Assembly (NCBI GenBank): GCA_965613025.1
Contig: CBFDUE010000009.1
Coordinates: 1-49,899, forward strand
Origin: CAYTXJ01 sp965613025
GTDB taxonomy: Bacteria; Desulfobacterota; DSM-4660; Desulfatiglandales; JALVMZ01
Reading direction: 5' to 3'
Length of the DNA stretch: 49,899 bases
Under the pieces are notes generated by a model. The model worked only from the letters and a program-made list of their open reading frames with translations. It was not told the DNA's origin and did not search any database. The position numbers and the translations under genes are program-made. This document shows, piece after piece, positions 16,920 through 25,464 of the stretch (positions are counted from its first letter, which is position 1; each line of letters begins with the position of its first letter).

Positions 16920-17891
16920 TTATACCATATAGTGCCTGAATGCGGCCTTAGATCGTGCCTTAAGCCTCATCTTCCGTATGCTTTCTCCAGCTCTTGCTAC
17001 AACCAGATATTCCTTACCCTCTTCAGTATCGCTATATGCAAGGGAAAGTTCGTTTGCCAGTATCTCATCCTCTTCCCTCTTTTTATCCATTAAAAGCACT
17101 GTAGGGCCTGGAATCTCTGCTGCATGAATAAGTATATCTTCTTCTGTAGATAACTCCTGAATCTTCATATTCTCCTTCCTGTTTCTTCCCACTATGATCT
17201 TGGCCCCAGCCGGTGTCCTAAAATGCCTTCCCAACTTTAGAAGTTCAACATCTCTCTTTTTTAATGAGTGCTTATAACTTAAAAGATCTCTAAGCCTTTG
17301 GGAAAACACAGGATCTGTAAGGAGACACCCACCTGCAGGAGATGGATAGTCTCTGATATGGTATTCAGATGCAAGCTGTATCTGGATCTTTCTGGATCTA
17401 CCTGAAATGGCAAGAAGCCTTTCTCTATCTATCCAGCCCTCCCTTTCAGGCAGAGTAGGAGGAAGCTTTTTAGCAGAAAGTGGCCTTAAAAGCAGATCTC
17501 CATATCCACTTTCCTTTGCAACCAGCATAAGCGCTCTTCTGTTCTGAGACATAGGCCTCTGATTTAACACCTCACCTGTGATTATAAATGAGGCATTGAA
17601 ATAGGGAAGCATCTGACCTGCCTTTCTTATCATAAGTAAATGGCAGTCTATACATGGGTTCATATTTATTCCATAGCCATATTTTGGCCTCTTTACAATC
17701 TCCAGATGTTCATCGGTGATATCTACCACTTCAAGACATATATTATTCTTCTCAGCATATCTCTTTGCTCTGTGTGCCTTAAAGAAAGGGGTTTCAAAAA
17801 ATATTGCCTGAACATCAATACCTTGGGACTTAACCACAGCACAGGAAAGCAGGCTGTCCAGCCCTCCTGAAAATACTGCAAGTGCCTTCAT
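16920..17891 (-). CDS. PP-loop ATPase with C-terminal NFACT-R domain (RNA-modification candidate)
   Basis: 323 residues. The N-terminus LAVFSGGLDSLLSCAV is a PP-loop (SGGxDS) of the MnmA/ThiI/QueC class, which adenylates RNA or a small acid. A CIDCHLLMIRKAG motif (about 100) and TGEVLNQRPMSQNRR follow. The last about 110 residues (AGAKIIVGRNRKENMKI, DILIHAAEIPGPTVLLM) match the NFACT-R RNA-binding domain. PP-loop plus NFACT-R fusions have been proposed as tRNA thiolation enzymes; the exact base is not known. It starts 14 nt after the cbpA-like stop and probably shares its transcript. Confidence 0.75.
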   Translation of the reverse strand: MKALAVFSGGLDSLLSCAVVKSQGIDVQAIFFETPFFKAHRAKRYAEKNNICLEVVDITDEHLEIVKRPKYGYGINMNPCIDCHLLMIRKAGQMLPYFNASFIITGEVLNQRPMSQNRRALMLVAKESGYGDLLLRPLSAKKLPPTLPEREGWIDRERLLAISGRSRKIQIQLASEYHIRDYPSPAGGCLLTDPVFSQRLRDLLSYKHSLKKRDVELLKLGRHFRTPAGAKIIVGRNRKENMKIQELSTEEDILIHAAEIPGPTVLLMDKKREEDEILANELSLAYSDTEEGKEYLVVARAGESIRKMRLKARSKAAFRHYMV

Positions 17892-17905
17892 AGAAAAGTG
17901 TTCCT

Positions 17906-18841
17906 CTATAGCCCCTCCATGGCCAGTCTCTTTATCAGCTCCCTCTGTCTTTCTGTAAGATACTTAGGGACTTCAATCTCAATCTCTACATATAGATCAC
18001 CCCTTCCCCCTCCTTTCATATGAGGAACACCATGCCCTCTTATGCGAAGTCTGGAATTATTTTGTGTTCCAGGTGGTATCTTAAGCCGAAGTGTCTTACC
18101 TTCAATAGTATTTATCTCAATCTGTGCTCCCAGCGCTGCCTCTGAAAACCTTATCTTTCTCTTCATTACAAGGTCATCCCCTTCCCTTTTAAAGACCGGG
18201 TCATTCAGCACCTTTACCTGAATATAGAGATCACCTCTGGGAGCTCCATATCCACCCGGACTACCTTTGCCAGGAATTCTCAGCTTCTGCCCTGTGGTAA
18301 TTCCAGGTGGAATCTTTACTGAGATGCTCTCTCCTCCTGGCTGAATAGAGATGACCTTTTGTGTTCCTGTTACAGCCTCTCTCAATGTAATAGGCACCTC
18401 ATATACGAGATCCTGACCTCTGGGTCTGGTGAAATCTTCTTCAAAATCCCCATAGCTTGTATAAAATGTAGGGCCTGTTCTAAAATGCCTCCTTCCCAGA
18501 TCTCCAAATATCTGACTAAATATGCTCTCTCCCTTAGATGCAGTGCCAAATCCAAATTCCCTAAAGATGCTTCCAAGATCAAAGTCTCTGAATATATCTT
18601 CTCTGCTGAAGCGCTGGGAAAATCCTTCAGCACCAAACATATCATACTGTTTGCGCTTTTCAGGATCACTTAGCACCGCATATGCCTCATTTATCTCCTT
18701 AAATCTCTCCTCTGCCTCCTTATTGCCCTTGTTTTTATCTGGATGATATTTTAATGCCAGTTTTCTGTATGCCTTCTTTATCTCATCCTGTGAGGCATTC
18801 TTAGAGACACCCAATATCTTATAGTAATCTTTCCCTGCCAT
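17906..18841 (-). CDS. cbpA: CbpA/DnaJ-type co-chaperone
   Basis: 311 residues. J domain at the N-terminus (KDYYKILGVSKNASQDEIKK, with HPDKN at about 34-38), a Gly/Phe-rich linker, and the two beta-barrel substrate-binding domains (DLVYEVPITLREAVTG; GDLYVEIEIEVPKYL). There is no CxxCxGxG zinc finger, so it is of the CbpA (type II) class. It stimulates DnaK ATPase and may bind DNA. No dnaK or grpE is next to it. A good promoter lies upstream at 18882-18909. Confidence 0.9.
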   Translation of the reverse strand: MAGKDYYKILGVSKNASQDEIKKAYRKLALKYHPDKNKGNKEAEERFKEINEAYAVLSDPEKRKQYDMFGAEGFSQRFSREDIFRDFDLGSIFREFGFGTASKGESIFSQIFGDLGRRHFRTGPTFYTSYGDFEEDFTRPRGQDLVYEVPITLREAVTGTQKVISIQPGGESISVKIPPGITTGQKLRIPGKGSPGGYGAPRGDLYIQVKVLNDPVFKREGDDLVMKRKIRFSEAALGAQIEINTIEGKTLRLKIPPGTQNNSRLRIRGHGVPHMKGGGRGDLYVEIEIEVPKYLTERQRELIKRLAMEGL

Positions 18842-18881
18842 ATTTAGATCCTTTCTATCATATCTAAATTTATCTTAAAAA

Positions 18882-18909
18882 ATAATAACCAAAGAAATCT
18901 TTAAGTCAA
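18882..18909 (-). promoter_or_regulatory. Predicted sigma70 promoter of the cbpA-like gene
   Basis: On the minus strand TTGACT (18909-18904) and TATTAT (18887-18882) are separated by 16 nt, about 40 nt upstream of the ATG. The rest of this 89-nt gap is AT-rich and shows nothing else. Confidence 0.55.
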
Positions 18910-18930
18910 GAAAACCCAATTCTCTTTCTT

Positions 18931-20151
18931 TCATAGATAAGGGGTAAAACTATCTGCCCATTTTATAGATTCCATATATAGGGAGGGAAGTTGAGCCTCA
19001 GGAAGTGAAAATTTCATGGCCAGATCCTTAACGCTTTTCCAATTAGCCCTTTCATAGGCTATAACTAAGGCAAGTATGTCATAAAGTTCCCCCTCTCTTC
19101 TGATAAGTGCATCCTTAATATCCATAGATAGGGGAAGATCTTGGAGTATATGCTCCATCTCTTCATCCATTATTGCATCAATCAGTGAAAAGAGGCCTAA
19201 GGTAAAATATTCTGACCTTTCATATCTTAAGGTTATCCTTTCTCCAAGCAGCTCGCAGAACTTTGCCCTTATTATGGAGTTACTTATAAGCTCAGTAGGC
19301 TTTTCCACCCCTATTCCAGAAAGAGCAATAAAGGAGATAAACTGTCTTATCTTATCTTCTCCTATAAGAACCATTGCCTGTTTTATGGAGGTGACTTCTT
19401 GAACCCTTCTGAAATAGGCAGAGTTTATCAGCCTTAATAGCTTATAAGAGAGAGATATATCCCTCTTTATTATCTTTTCTACCTTCGCTATTTCAAAATC
19501 TTCCTTATTTACCTCTGACATTAGTTGAAGCAGATTTAGTTTAAGGGGAGGAATCTCTTTCCCCTTAATCAGTTCAGGTCTACGGAAAAAATAGCCTTGA
19601 AAATATGAAAATCCCATCTCCAGTGCCTCTCTAAATTGTCCATAGTCTTCAACCTTCTCTGCTAAGAATCTGAGCTTATACTTAGAGAGCTGTTCCATAT
19701 CGGCTCGAATCTCTTCAAGGGAGCTTTGAAGTATATCAAATTTGATTATCTCTGCTATCTCTATAAAAGGAGTTAACTCCTGTCTAAAAAAGAAATCATC
19801 CAATGCCAAGATGTATCCTTGATGATATATATATCTACAGGCTTCAATCAGATCTTCATCAGGAATAATATCTTCCAAAATCTCAACAACGAGGAATTTC
19901 TTAGGAAATAGAAGAGCAACTTTCCGTTTTAAAAGGTTTTCAGTAAAGTTGATAAATGCATATCTTCTGCCAAAACCTATAAGTCTTTCTATGCCAGGCA
20001 GAAGAAAGCTTCCTGATAAGACCTTAGAGGTGGCAATATCACCATCTATATCGGGAAAATAGTTTGAAATACCCTCTCTAAAAAGGAGTTCATACCCATA
20101 GAGCTCCTTTTTTCTACTAAATATGGGTTGCCTTGCCACGTATAAATCCAT
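18931..20151 (-). CDS. EAL-HDOD signalling protein with degenerate EAL domain
   Basis: 406 residues of the YuxH-like family. The N-terminus MDLYVARQPIFSRKKELYGY and ELLFREG are typical. The EAL signature reads EILED and the catalytic DDFGTG-type motif is replaced by LDDFFFRQEL, so cyclic-di-GMP hydrolysis is unlikely. The C-terminal half (from about 200) is an HDOD domain (LSYKLLRLINSAYFRR; SIKQAMVLIGEDKIRQF). Such proteins act as signalling scaffolds. It stands alone between the bam operon and cbpA; a clear promoter is not visible in the 71 nt upstream. Confidence 0.88.
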   Translation of the reverse strand: MDLYVARQPIFSRKKELYGYELLFREGISNYFPDIDGDIATSKVLSGSFLLPGIERLIGFGRRYAFINFTENLLKRKVALLFPKKFLVVEILEDIIPDEDLIEACRYIYHQGYILALDDFFFRQELTPFIEIAEIIKFDILQSSLEEIRADMEQLSKYKLRFLAEKVEDYGQFREALEMGFSYFQGYFFRRPELIKGKEIPPLKLNLLQLMSEVNKEDFEIAKVEKIIKRDISLSYKLLRLINSAYFRRVQEVTSIKQAMVLIGEDKIRQFISFIALSGIGVEKPTELISNSIIRAKFCELLGERITLRYERSEYFTLGLFSLIDAIMDEEMEHILQDLPLSMDIKDALIRREGELYDILALVIAYERANWKSVKDLAMKFSLPEAQLPSLYMESIKWADSFTPYL

Positions 20152-20222
20152 CTTTGGATAAAGAATACCATATATTTTGATCCGATTTAAATAATAAGTG
20201 TAAAGATATACTAAAAGATTAA

Positions 20223-20984
20223 CTATTCATTCTTCCACTGAGGTCTTCTCTTTTCCAAAAAGGCCTTAAGCCCTTCATTTGCGTCATGGGTCTTCATAAG
20301 CTTATTCAGATATATATCCTCAATCGTTGAAAGCGCTTTTTCCAGATCCTCTTCCATATTCTCTACAATAGCCTTTTTGGTCCATCTAAGAACCTCAGCG
20401 CTCAAGCCCCTAATACCTTTTATGAATTCCTCTGTCCCCTTTTCAAGCTCATCATCCTTAACCACCCTGTTTACCAATCCCATCTCTTTTGCCTCTTGTG
20501 AAGTAATGAGCCTTCCAGTTAAGATGAGCTCAGTGGCTGCCTTTCTGCCTATGATCCTGGGAAATAGATAGACCGCAAGGGGAGGGAATACACCTACCTG
20601 TATCTCAGGTTGACCAAACTTTGCGTTTTCAGTGGCTATAACCATATCGCAAAATAGTGCCAATTCGCATCCACCTCCAAGACAGGCACCGTGAACTGAG
20701 GCCACAATGGGTATGGAATAGGTATGGAGCAGTCTGAACATACCATCAAATACCTCTATCATCTTGGGGGCCAGATCTCCCATATGTTCTCCCACATCCA
20801 CACCTGCAGAAAAAGCCTTTCCCTTGGCATTAAAGAGGAGCAACTTCATATCTTTCTTATCTTTCCATTCTTTTAAAACTGAGTTTATCTCTTCCATCAT
20901 GGCAATATTCATTATATTCAGGGGAGGTCTATTGAGGGTAATTCTACCTACACCATCAATAATCTCAGTTTCAATGTATTCCAT
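20223..20984 (-). CDS. bamR: Cyclohexa-1,5-diene-1-carbonyl-CoA hydratase (crotonase family)
   Basis: 253 residues, crotonase fold. Oxyanion-hole segments AFSAGVDVGEHMGDLAPKMI (about 60-79) and HGACLGGGCELALFCDMVIA are present. The VGEHMGDLAPKMIEVF stretch and QPEIQVGVFPPLA are what one expects for dienoyl-CoA hydratases rather than general enoyl-CoA hydratases. It adds water to cyclohexa-1,5-diene-1-carbonyl-CoA, the product of benzoyl-CoA reductase, giving 6-hydroxycyclohex-1-ene-1-carbonyl-CoA. Context with bamA and bamQ makes the call strong. AAGGAG precedes the ATG. Confidence 0.88.
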   Translation of the reverse strand: MEYIETEIIDGVGRITLNRPPLNIMNIAMMEEINSVLKEWKDKKDMKLLLFNAKGKAFSAGVDVGEHMGDLAPKMIEVFDGMFRLLHTYSIPIVASVHGACLGGGCELALFCDMVIATENAKFGQPEIQVGVFPPLAVYLFPRIIGRKAATELILTGRLITSQEAKEMGLVNRVVKDDELEKGTEEFIKGIRGLSAEVLRWTKKAIVENMEEDLEKALSTIEDIYLNKLMKTHDANEGLKAFLEKRRPQWKNE

Positions 20985-21012
20985 CTTTAAAGGCTCCTTT
21001 CTAATGGTTTTT

Positions 21013-21035
21013 GAGGGGCACAGATAGCACCCCTC
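21013..21035. other. Stem-loop in the bamA-bamR gap
   Basis: GAGGGG (21013-21018) pairs with CCCCTC (21030-21035) around an 11-nt loop within the 63-nt gap. In the direction of transcription (minus) it is followed by an A-run, not a U-run, so it is not a standard terminator. It may protect or tune the mRNA. Confidence 0.45.
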
Positions 21036-21047
21036 TATCCTAAGACA

Positions 21048-22184
21048 TTACTTTTTCGGCTTAGGAAGCACCTCCTCTGCAAGGCTATCATCAAAGAGTT
21101 GCACTTCAGAGAGTAGCCTTCTGTATTTTATAAAGTCAATCTCTCTCTTTCCTGTAAGTTTTGAAGTATTAAATGCATTGAATCCCAGAAATGCCTCCAT
21201 ATTCATATTGGCAGCAAGCCAATAGATCTGTGTGTTTTTAAGCATATCCCAGAAGAATCTCTTCTTTACTCTTACACTTTCAATGGTATTCATAAGACAT
21301 AAGAATGTGGTATTTGTAAGGGTCCATACCATTCTTTCAATAAACTTATCCAGAAGAGACCAATCGGTCTTTAACTGTTTTAGCTCTTCAAGTGCGGCCT
21401 TATATTCATCGCCCTTCTTATATTCTCCATATACTATCTCACCATTGTCCACGTATCTATCGGTTATGACCCTGGGGTCCCTTACCCATTGTCCTTTATC
21501 ATTCTTCTTTATAGGAATAGCTTTGGTAATCAGCCCAAGTCTTTCCATCTTATAGGCGCTCCACATCTCATTTGCAGTTGCCTGCCACATGGCCTGCTCC
21601 ATAGAGAGATTCCAGGGCAGAAAATCTGTGCTACCACCTGTTGGGGTAGAGCCATGCCTTGTTCCTGCCTGGCCAAATGCAGCAGTATCAGCTGCCACTG
21701 TATAATCGCACGCCTGACCTATCTCCTGCCCTCCTGCGATTCTCATCCCATTGCATCTACAGATAACAGGCTTTCTTGCCTTTAATATGGCATCCACCAT
21801 ACCAGAGAACAGATCCATATATTGAGCATACTCTAAGGGTCTTTTAGTATAATATTCGGCATACTCCTTTGTGTTTCCTCCTGTGCAAAAGGCTCTGTCC
21901 CCTACCGCTGTAAATATTATAGCCATTACATCCCTTTCCATTGATGCCCTGTGCATACCAGCAATAACACCCTTAATCATCTCTGTGGTATAAGAATTGA
22001 ATTGGGCAGGATTGTTAAGGGTAATCCAGGCAGTATAGAGACCTTCCGCCACATCACCTGTATCAGGATTCACTATGGGCCTCTTTTCATACATGGTGCA
22101 GGGGGGCTCAGTGCCAAAATGTTCATCCCCAAATAGCTGATGATCCTTTACCTCATTATCTCTTATTAGCCAATCCAGTGCCAT
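21048..22184 (-). CDS. bamA: 6-oxocyclohex-1-ene-1-carbonyl-CoA hydrolase
   Basis: 378 residues, the usual BamA/Oah length and longer than ordinary crotonases. Recognisable stretches: HFGTEPPCTMYEKRP near the N-terminus, AWITLNNPAQFNSYTTEMIK, RAFCTGGNTKEYAEYY, GMRIAGGQEIGQACDYTVAA and GTRHGSTPTGGSTDFLPW. It hydrates and then hydrolytically opens the ring to 3-hydroxypimelyl-CoA. bamA is the widely used marker gene of anaerobic monoaromatic degradation. It lies 23 nt downstream of bamQ, with a strong AGGAGG-type ribosome site. Confidence 0.95.
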   Translation of the reverse strand: MALDWLIRDNEVKDHQLFGDEHFGTEPPCTMYEKRPIVNPDTGDVAEGLYTAWITLNNPAQFNSYTTEMIKGVIAGMHRASMERDVMAIIFTAVGDRAFCTGGNTKEYAEYYTKRPLEYAQYMDLFSGMVDAILKARKPVICRCNGMRIAGGQEIGQACDYTVAADTAAFGQAGTRHGSTPTGGSTDFLPWNLSMEQAMWQATANEMWSAYKMERLGLITKAIPIKKNDKGQWVRDPRVITDRYVDNGEIVYGEYKKGDEYKAALEELKQLKTDWSLLDKFIERMVWTLTNTTFLCLMNTIESVRVKKRFFWDMLKNTQIYWLAANMNMEAFLGFNAFNTSKLTGKREIDFIKYRRLLSEVQLFDDSLAEEVLPKPKK

Positions 22185-22207
22185 CTTTCTCCTCCTAAAA
22201 TAATATT

Positions 22208-23314
22208 TTAAAAATCAGGCTCTAAAACTATGCGTTTTGCAGGAGAACCTGCCTTATGAACCTCTTCAAAGGTCTCTGCTATGGTGCTCATGGGTCTGGT
22301 CTCCAAGAAAGGCTCTATCTGAATCTTTCCCTTAAGCACCATATCAAGCACTATGGGATAATACTCTGGAAGACATCCCCAGGTGCCTATGATTTCAGCA
22401 TCAAATGCCATAAGACGTGAAATACTATAATTTACCGATGCCATGGTAAATCCCACCACCACCATGGTGCAGACAAAGCTCAAGATGCTCAGGCCTATCT
22501 CCTGGCCTGCCTTGGCACCAGAGACCTCAAATATCTTCCATCCAAATGTGGGAAATCCATTACTCTTACATATCCCTCTAAATTCCTTTGAAACTGTCTT
22601 TGCATCTTTGCCACTGGCATTGATTACAAAATCGGCCCCAAATTTAAGTGCTCTTTGAAGCTTTTCCTCATCCACATCAATCCCTACCACCACAGAGGCT
22701 CCAAGTGCCTTTGCAATCTGTCCCATATATTGACCAACTCCGCCACCAATACCGATTACAACTACCCTGTCACCTGGCTGAAGACCACCTCTCTTGGCTG
22801 CCTGAAAGGGTGTGGTGCCTGCATCTGCAATCACTGCAAGATGGGAAAGGGGAATATCACCTCTATCCTTAATCTCACAGAGGTCAATACTGGGAACCGG
22901 AATATGGCTTGAAAATCCCCCATATATCCCAAGGCTATTCCCAGGCATCTTCTGATTAAGGCAGCGATTTCCCCTGCCTGTCTTACACAATATACACTTC
23001 CTACATGGCATAACCGCAGGAATCAGCACCTCTTTACCAATCCACTGCTCATCCCCTGCAACCACCTTACCAGCTATCTCATGCCCTAAGGTGAGTGGTG
23101 GTTTAGATACAGTAGGCACCCCTTCATAAAAATATCCCAGATCTGTATGGCATACACCACATCCTGCTACCTCCACTAATACCTCACCGGGCTTTAATTG
23201 TGGAGTAGGAATCTCCTTTAATTCAAATCTTCCAGGGGTTATCTCCCCTGTCTCCTTATCCCTGACAGTGGGCTGAACCATCTGCCATGTCTTGATCTTA
23301 TCTGGAACTGTCAT
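22208..23314 (-). CDS. bamQ: 6-hydroxycyclohex-1-ene-1-carbonyl-CoA dehydrogenase
   Basis: 368 residues, zinc-dependent alcohol dehydrogenase family. Catalytic zinc region VEVAGCGVCHTDLGYFYEG and GHEIAGKV; structural zinc Cys cluster CRKCILCKTGRGNRC; Rossmann NAD site VVVIGIGGGVGQYMGQIA (about 183-200). It oxidises the 6-hydroxy intermediate to 6-oxocyclohex-1-ene-1-carbonyl-CoA, the BamA substrate, with NAD+. The specific call rests on the bamR-bamA context and on family-typical length and N-terminus (IKTWQMVQPTVRDKETGEIT). Confidence 0.9.
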   Translation of the reverse strand: MTVPDKIKTWQMVQPTVRDKETGEITPGRFELKEIPTPQLKPGEVLVEVAGCGVCHTDLGYFYEGVPTVSKPPLTLGHEIAGKVVAGDEQWIGKEVLIPAVMPCRKCILCKTGRGNRCLNQKMPGNSLGIYGGFSSHIPVPSIDLCEIKDRGDIPLSHLAVIADAGTTPFQAAKRGGLQPGDRVVVIGIGGGVGQYMGQIAKALGASVVVGIDVDEEKLQRALKFGADFVINASGKDAKTVSKEFRGICKSNGFPTFGWKIFEVSGAKAGQEIGLSILSFVCTMVVVGFTMASVNYSISRLMAFDAEIIGTWGCLPEYYPIVLDMVLKGKIQIEPFLETRPMSTIAETFEEVHKAGSPAKRIVLEPDF

Positions 23315-23343
23315 GGATTTACGCCTCCTTTCAATTTTTTATT

Positions 23344-24096
23344 TTATACCATCCCATATCCCCCATCCACACACAGAAGCTGACCTGTTATATAATCGCT
23401 TTCATCTGAGGCTAAAAATACAAATGCAGGGGATATCTCTTCTGGCCTTCCAAACCTCTTAAGCAGGATCCTGTTCATATATACCTCTTTAAGCTTTTCA
23501 TCTGTGCGAATCTTCTCTGTCATATCGGTCTCTACAATTCCAAGAGATATCACATTTACACATATATTATATCTTGCAAGCTCCCTTGCCATGGACTTGG
23601 TCATACTTATGATTCCACCCTTTGCAGCACTATAGTTTACCTGACCTACCGTTCCTACAATGCCAGCAACAGAAGATACATTTATTATCTTACCTTTCAT
23701 CTGCTCCTTCATATGAAGGGCTGCCTTCTGAGAGCACAAAAATGCCCCTTTTAGATGGATATCTATTACCTGATCCCACTGCTCTTCAGTCATCTTTAAC
23801 ATCATGGCAGGTCTTGTAAAACCGGCATTATTTACCAATATGTCAATCTTCTTATATCTATCCAGTGCAGAATCTATTAGCTTCTGAACCTCCTCTGCAT
23901 TGGATACATCTGCCTTTACCATTATGGCATTCCTTCCTAAGGATTCAATCTGCTCAACCACCTCTTTTGCCGCTGCTTCATTGGAAGTATAATTGATTAC
24001 AAGATCAGCACCTTCCTTTGCAAATGCAATTGCCACTGCTCTACCTATCCCCCTGCTGCTGCCTGTTACTATGGCCACCTTATCTTTTAATCTCAT
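23344..24096 (-). CDS. Short-chain dehydrogenase/reductase (FabG-like)
   Basis: 250 residues of the classical SDR family. Cofactor motif VTGSSRGIGRAVA (about 10-22), NNAG at about 89, active-site Ser in NVSSVAG and YxxxK in YSAAKGG (about 153). GQLLCVDGGYGMV is the usual C-terminus. First gene of the bam operon. In this setting it may act on a 3-hydroxyacyl-CoA such as 3-hydroxypimelyl-CoA rather than on ACP-bound substrates, but sequence does not decide this. Confidence 0.85.
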   Translation of the reverse strand: MRLKDKVAIVTGSSRGIGRAVAIAFAKEGADLVINYTSNEAAAKEVVEQIESLGRNAIMVKADVSNAEEVQKLIDSALDRYKKIDILVNNAGFTRPAMMLKMTEEQWDQVIDIHLKGAFLCSQKAALHMKEQMKGKIINVSSVAGIVGTVGQVNYSAAKGGIISMTKSMARELARYNICVNVISLGIVETDMTEKIRTDEKLKEVYMNRILLKRFGRPEEISPAFVFLASDESDYITGQLLCVDGGYGMV

Positions 24097-24114
24097 ATCT
24101 CTATCCCCTTTATG

Positions 24115-24136
24115 ATTACATTATAATTACATTATA
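24115..24136. repeat. Tandem 11-bp direct repeat in the bam leader
   Basis: ATTACATTATA occurs twice without a gap (24115-24125, 24126-24136), followed by ATTA. It lies between the predicted transcription start of the bam operon and the SDR start codon. The period of about one helical turn suits a regulator or an AT-rich leader. Confidence 0.6.
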
Positions 24137-24147
24137 ATTATTTTAGG

Positions 24148-24176
24148 AATCTATTTTATTGTGATATTTTTGTCAA
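24148..24176 (-). promoter_or_regulatory. Predicted sigma70 promoter of the bam operon
   Basis: Minus strand TTGACA (24176-24171), 17-nt spacer, TAGATT (24153-24148). The leader to the SDR ATG would be about 45 nt and contains the tandem repeat. Confidence 0.6.
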
Positions 24177-24210
24177 GGGAAATTGCTCAGGGTAAAATCT
24201 ATGATTTTAC

Positions 24211-24238
24211 TTGATACATATGATTTTAAATTGATAAT
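24211..24238 (+). promoter_or_regulatory. Predicted promoter of the potassium-channel gene
   Basis: TTGATA (24211-24216), 16-nt spacer, GATAAT (24233-24238). The ATG is only 12 nt after the -10, so the transcript would be almost leaderless. Confidence 0.45.
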
Positions 24239-24249
24239 AATTTATTGAT

Positions 24250-25464
24250 ATGCCTTCTTTTTTTAGAAAAATCTTTCGCTCTTATGGTCTTCTTGTAAGG
24301 GAAAGCAGATTTCTAAAGATATCTTTACTCATATTTTCGCTTATCTGGTCTGGAGCGCTGATAATATTTTTTGCGGATGGCTATTATAGATCAAAGGGAT
24401 GGGCAGGTCTTGTAGATTCCCTTTATTGGGCAATGGTGACCATATCCACTGTGGGTTATGGAGATATTGTCCCATCTTCATATATAAGCCGAATATTTAC
24501 CATTATCTTTATCTTAAGTGGTCCCATATTGCTTTCCCTAATAACAGCCAATATTGCATCCATATTTGTGGAGAGAAAGTTAAAGGAGGGAGAAGGATTG
24601 GAAGAGATTAGAGAGAGAAATCATGTGCTTTTGTGTGGCTGGAATGAAAATGCGGAGAGGATACTGGAAGGAATATTTGAAAAGATGGAAAGGAGCTTTG
24701 TGGTATTGATAAATGAGCTTGAAAGGGATGAGGTGCAGTCCATACTGTTTCATTTTAAAGAATTTGGACTAAAATTTGTAAGAGGAGATTTTATTAAGGC
24801 AGATGTACTGCTTAGGGCAAATGTAAAAGGGGCTAAGGCAGCGGTTATCCTTGCTGATACCTCCTCTCCCAGATATCATATCGATAAGGCAGATGAGAGA
24901 ACTGTCTTTGCGGTTATGGCAATAAAGTCTTTAAACTCCAAGGTCAGGACATGTGCCGAGCTCATAAATCCTGAAAACAAGGAACATCTCCTGCGTGCAG
25001 GGGCAGACGAGGTGATAGTAAGGGGGGAGACCACAGGCTCTATGATAGCAAATGCAGTTGCCTTTGCTGGTCTGGGTGAGATGATGAGGATACTTGTAAA
25101 TGAGGAAGAGGGGATAAGATTTTGGAAGATACCGGTGGGTTCCAGATACAGAGGGAAGAGTGTGGGAGAGGTCTCCCAACAGCTTAGAGGAAAATATGGG
25201 GCGCTGCTTATTGGAATAATTCAGCAGGTGGAATACATTAGATTAGAAGATATACTTTCCGAGGATATGACCGCTATAGATCTCTTCATCAAGAGGAAAT
25301 TTGAGGAATCTGGTAAGGACTTTTTCAGTGAAAAGAAGAGATTTAAGTATATAATAAATCCTTCAGATGATCTTGTATTGGAAGAAAACTCTTTTTTAGT
25401 AGTTATATCTCATAAGAGACCAACTGAAGGAAAGATAATGGACAGGATTGCCATTAACCCATGA
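24250..25464 (+). CDS. Two-TM potassium channel with cytosolic RCK domains (MthK-like)
   Basis: 404 residues. First TM at about 24-42, pore helix and selectivity filter TVGYGDIVPSS (about 73-83), second TM at about 88-108. Then an RCK/TrkA-N domain: HVLLCGWNENAERILEGI (the usual GRG-type motif appears as GWN), FVRGDFIKADVL, VILADTSS, and a C-terminal TrkA-C-like part (from about 280). It gates K+ flux across the inner membrane in response to ligands or ions. No Shine-Dalgarno box is visible before ATG 24250. The stop overlaps the next gene by 4 nt. Confidence 0.88.
   Translation: MPSFFRKIFRSYGLLVRESRFLKISLLIFSLIWSGALIIFFADGYYRSKGWAGLVDSLYWAMVTISTVGYGDIVPSSYISRIFTIIFILSGPILLSLITANIASIFVERKLKEGEGLEEIRERNHVLLCGWNENAERILEGIFEKMERSFVVLINELERDEVQSILFHFKEFGLKFVRGDFIKADVLLRANVKGAKAAVILADTSSPRYHIDKADERTVFAVMAIKSLNSKVRTCAELINPENKEHLLRAGADEVIVRGETTGSMIANAVAFAGLGEMMRILVNEEEGIRFWKIPVGSRYRGKSVGEVSQQLRGKYGALLIGIIQQVEYIRLEDILSEDMTAIDLFIKRKFEESGKDFFSEKKRFKYIINPSDDLVLEENSFLVVISHKRPTEGKIMDRIAINP

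Noticed and set aside
20152..20222. Terminator or promoter between bamR and the EAL-HDOD gene
   Set aside because: The gap is AT-rich without a stem followed by a U-tract and without a convincing -35/-10 pair.
21013..21035. Intrinsic terminator between bamA and bamR
   Set aside because: In the direction of transcription the hairpin is followed by A residues, not a U-tract, and bamR belongs to the same pathway.
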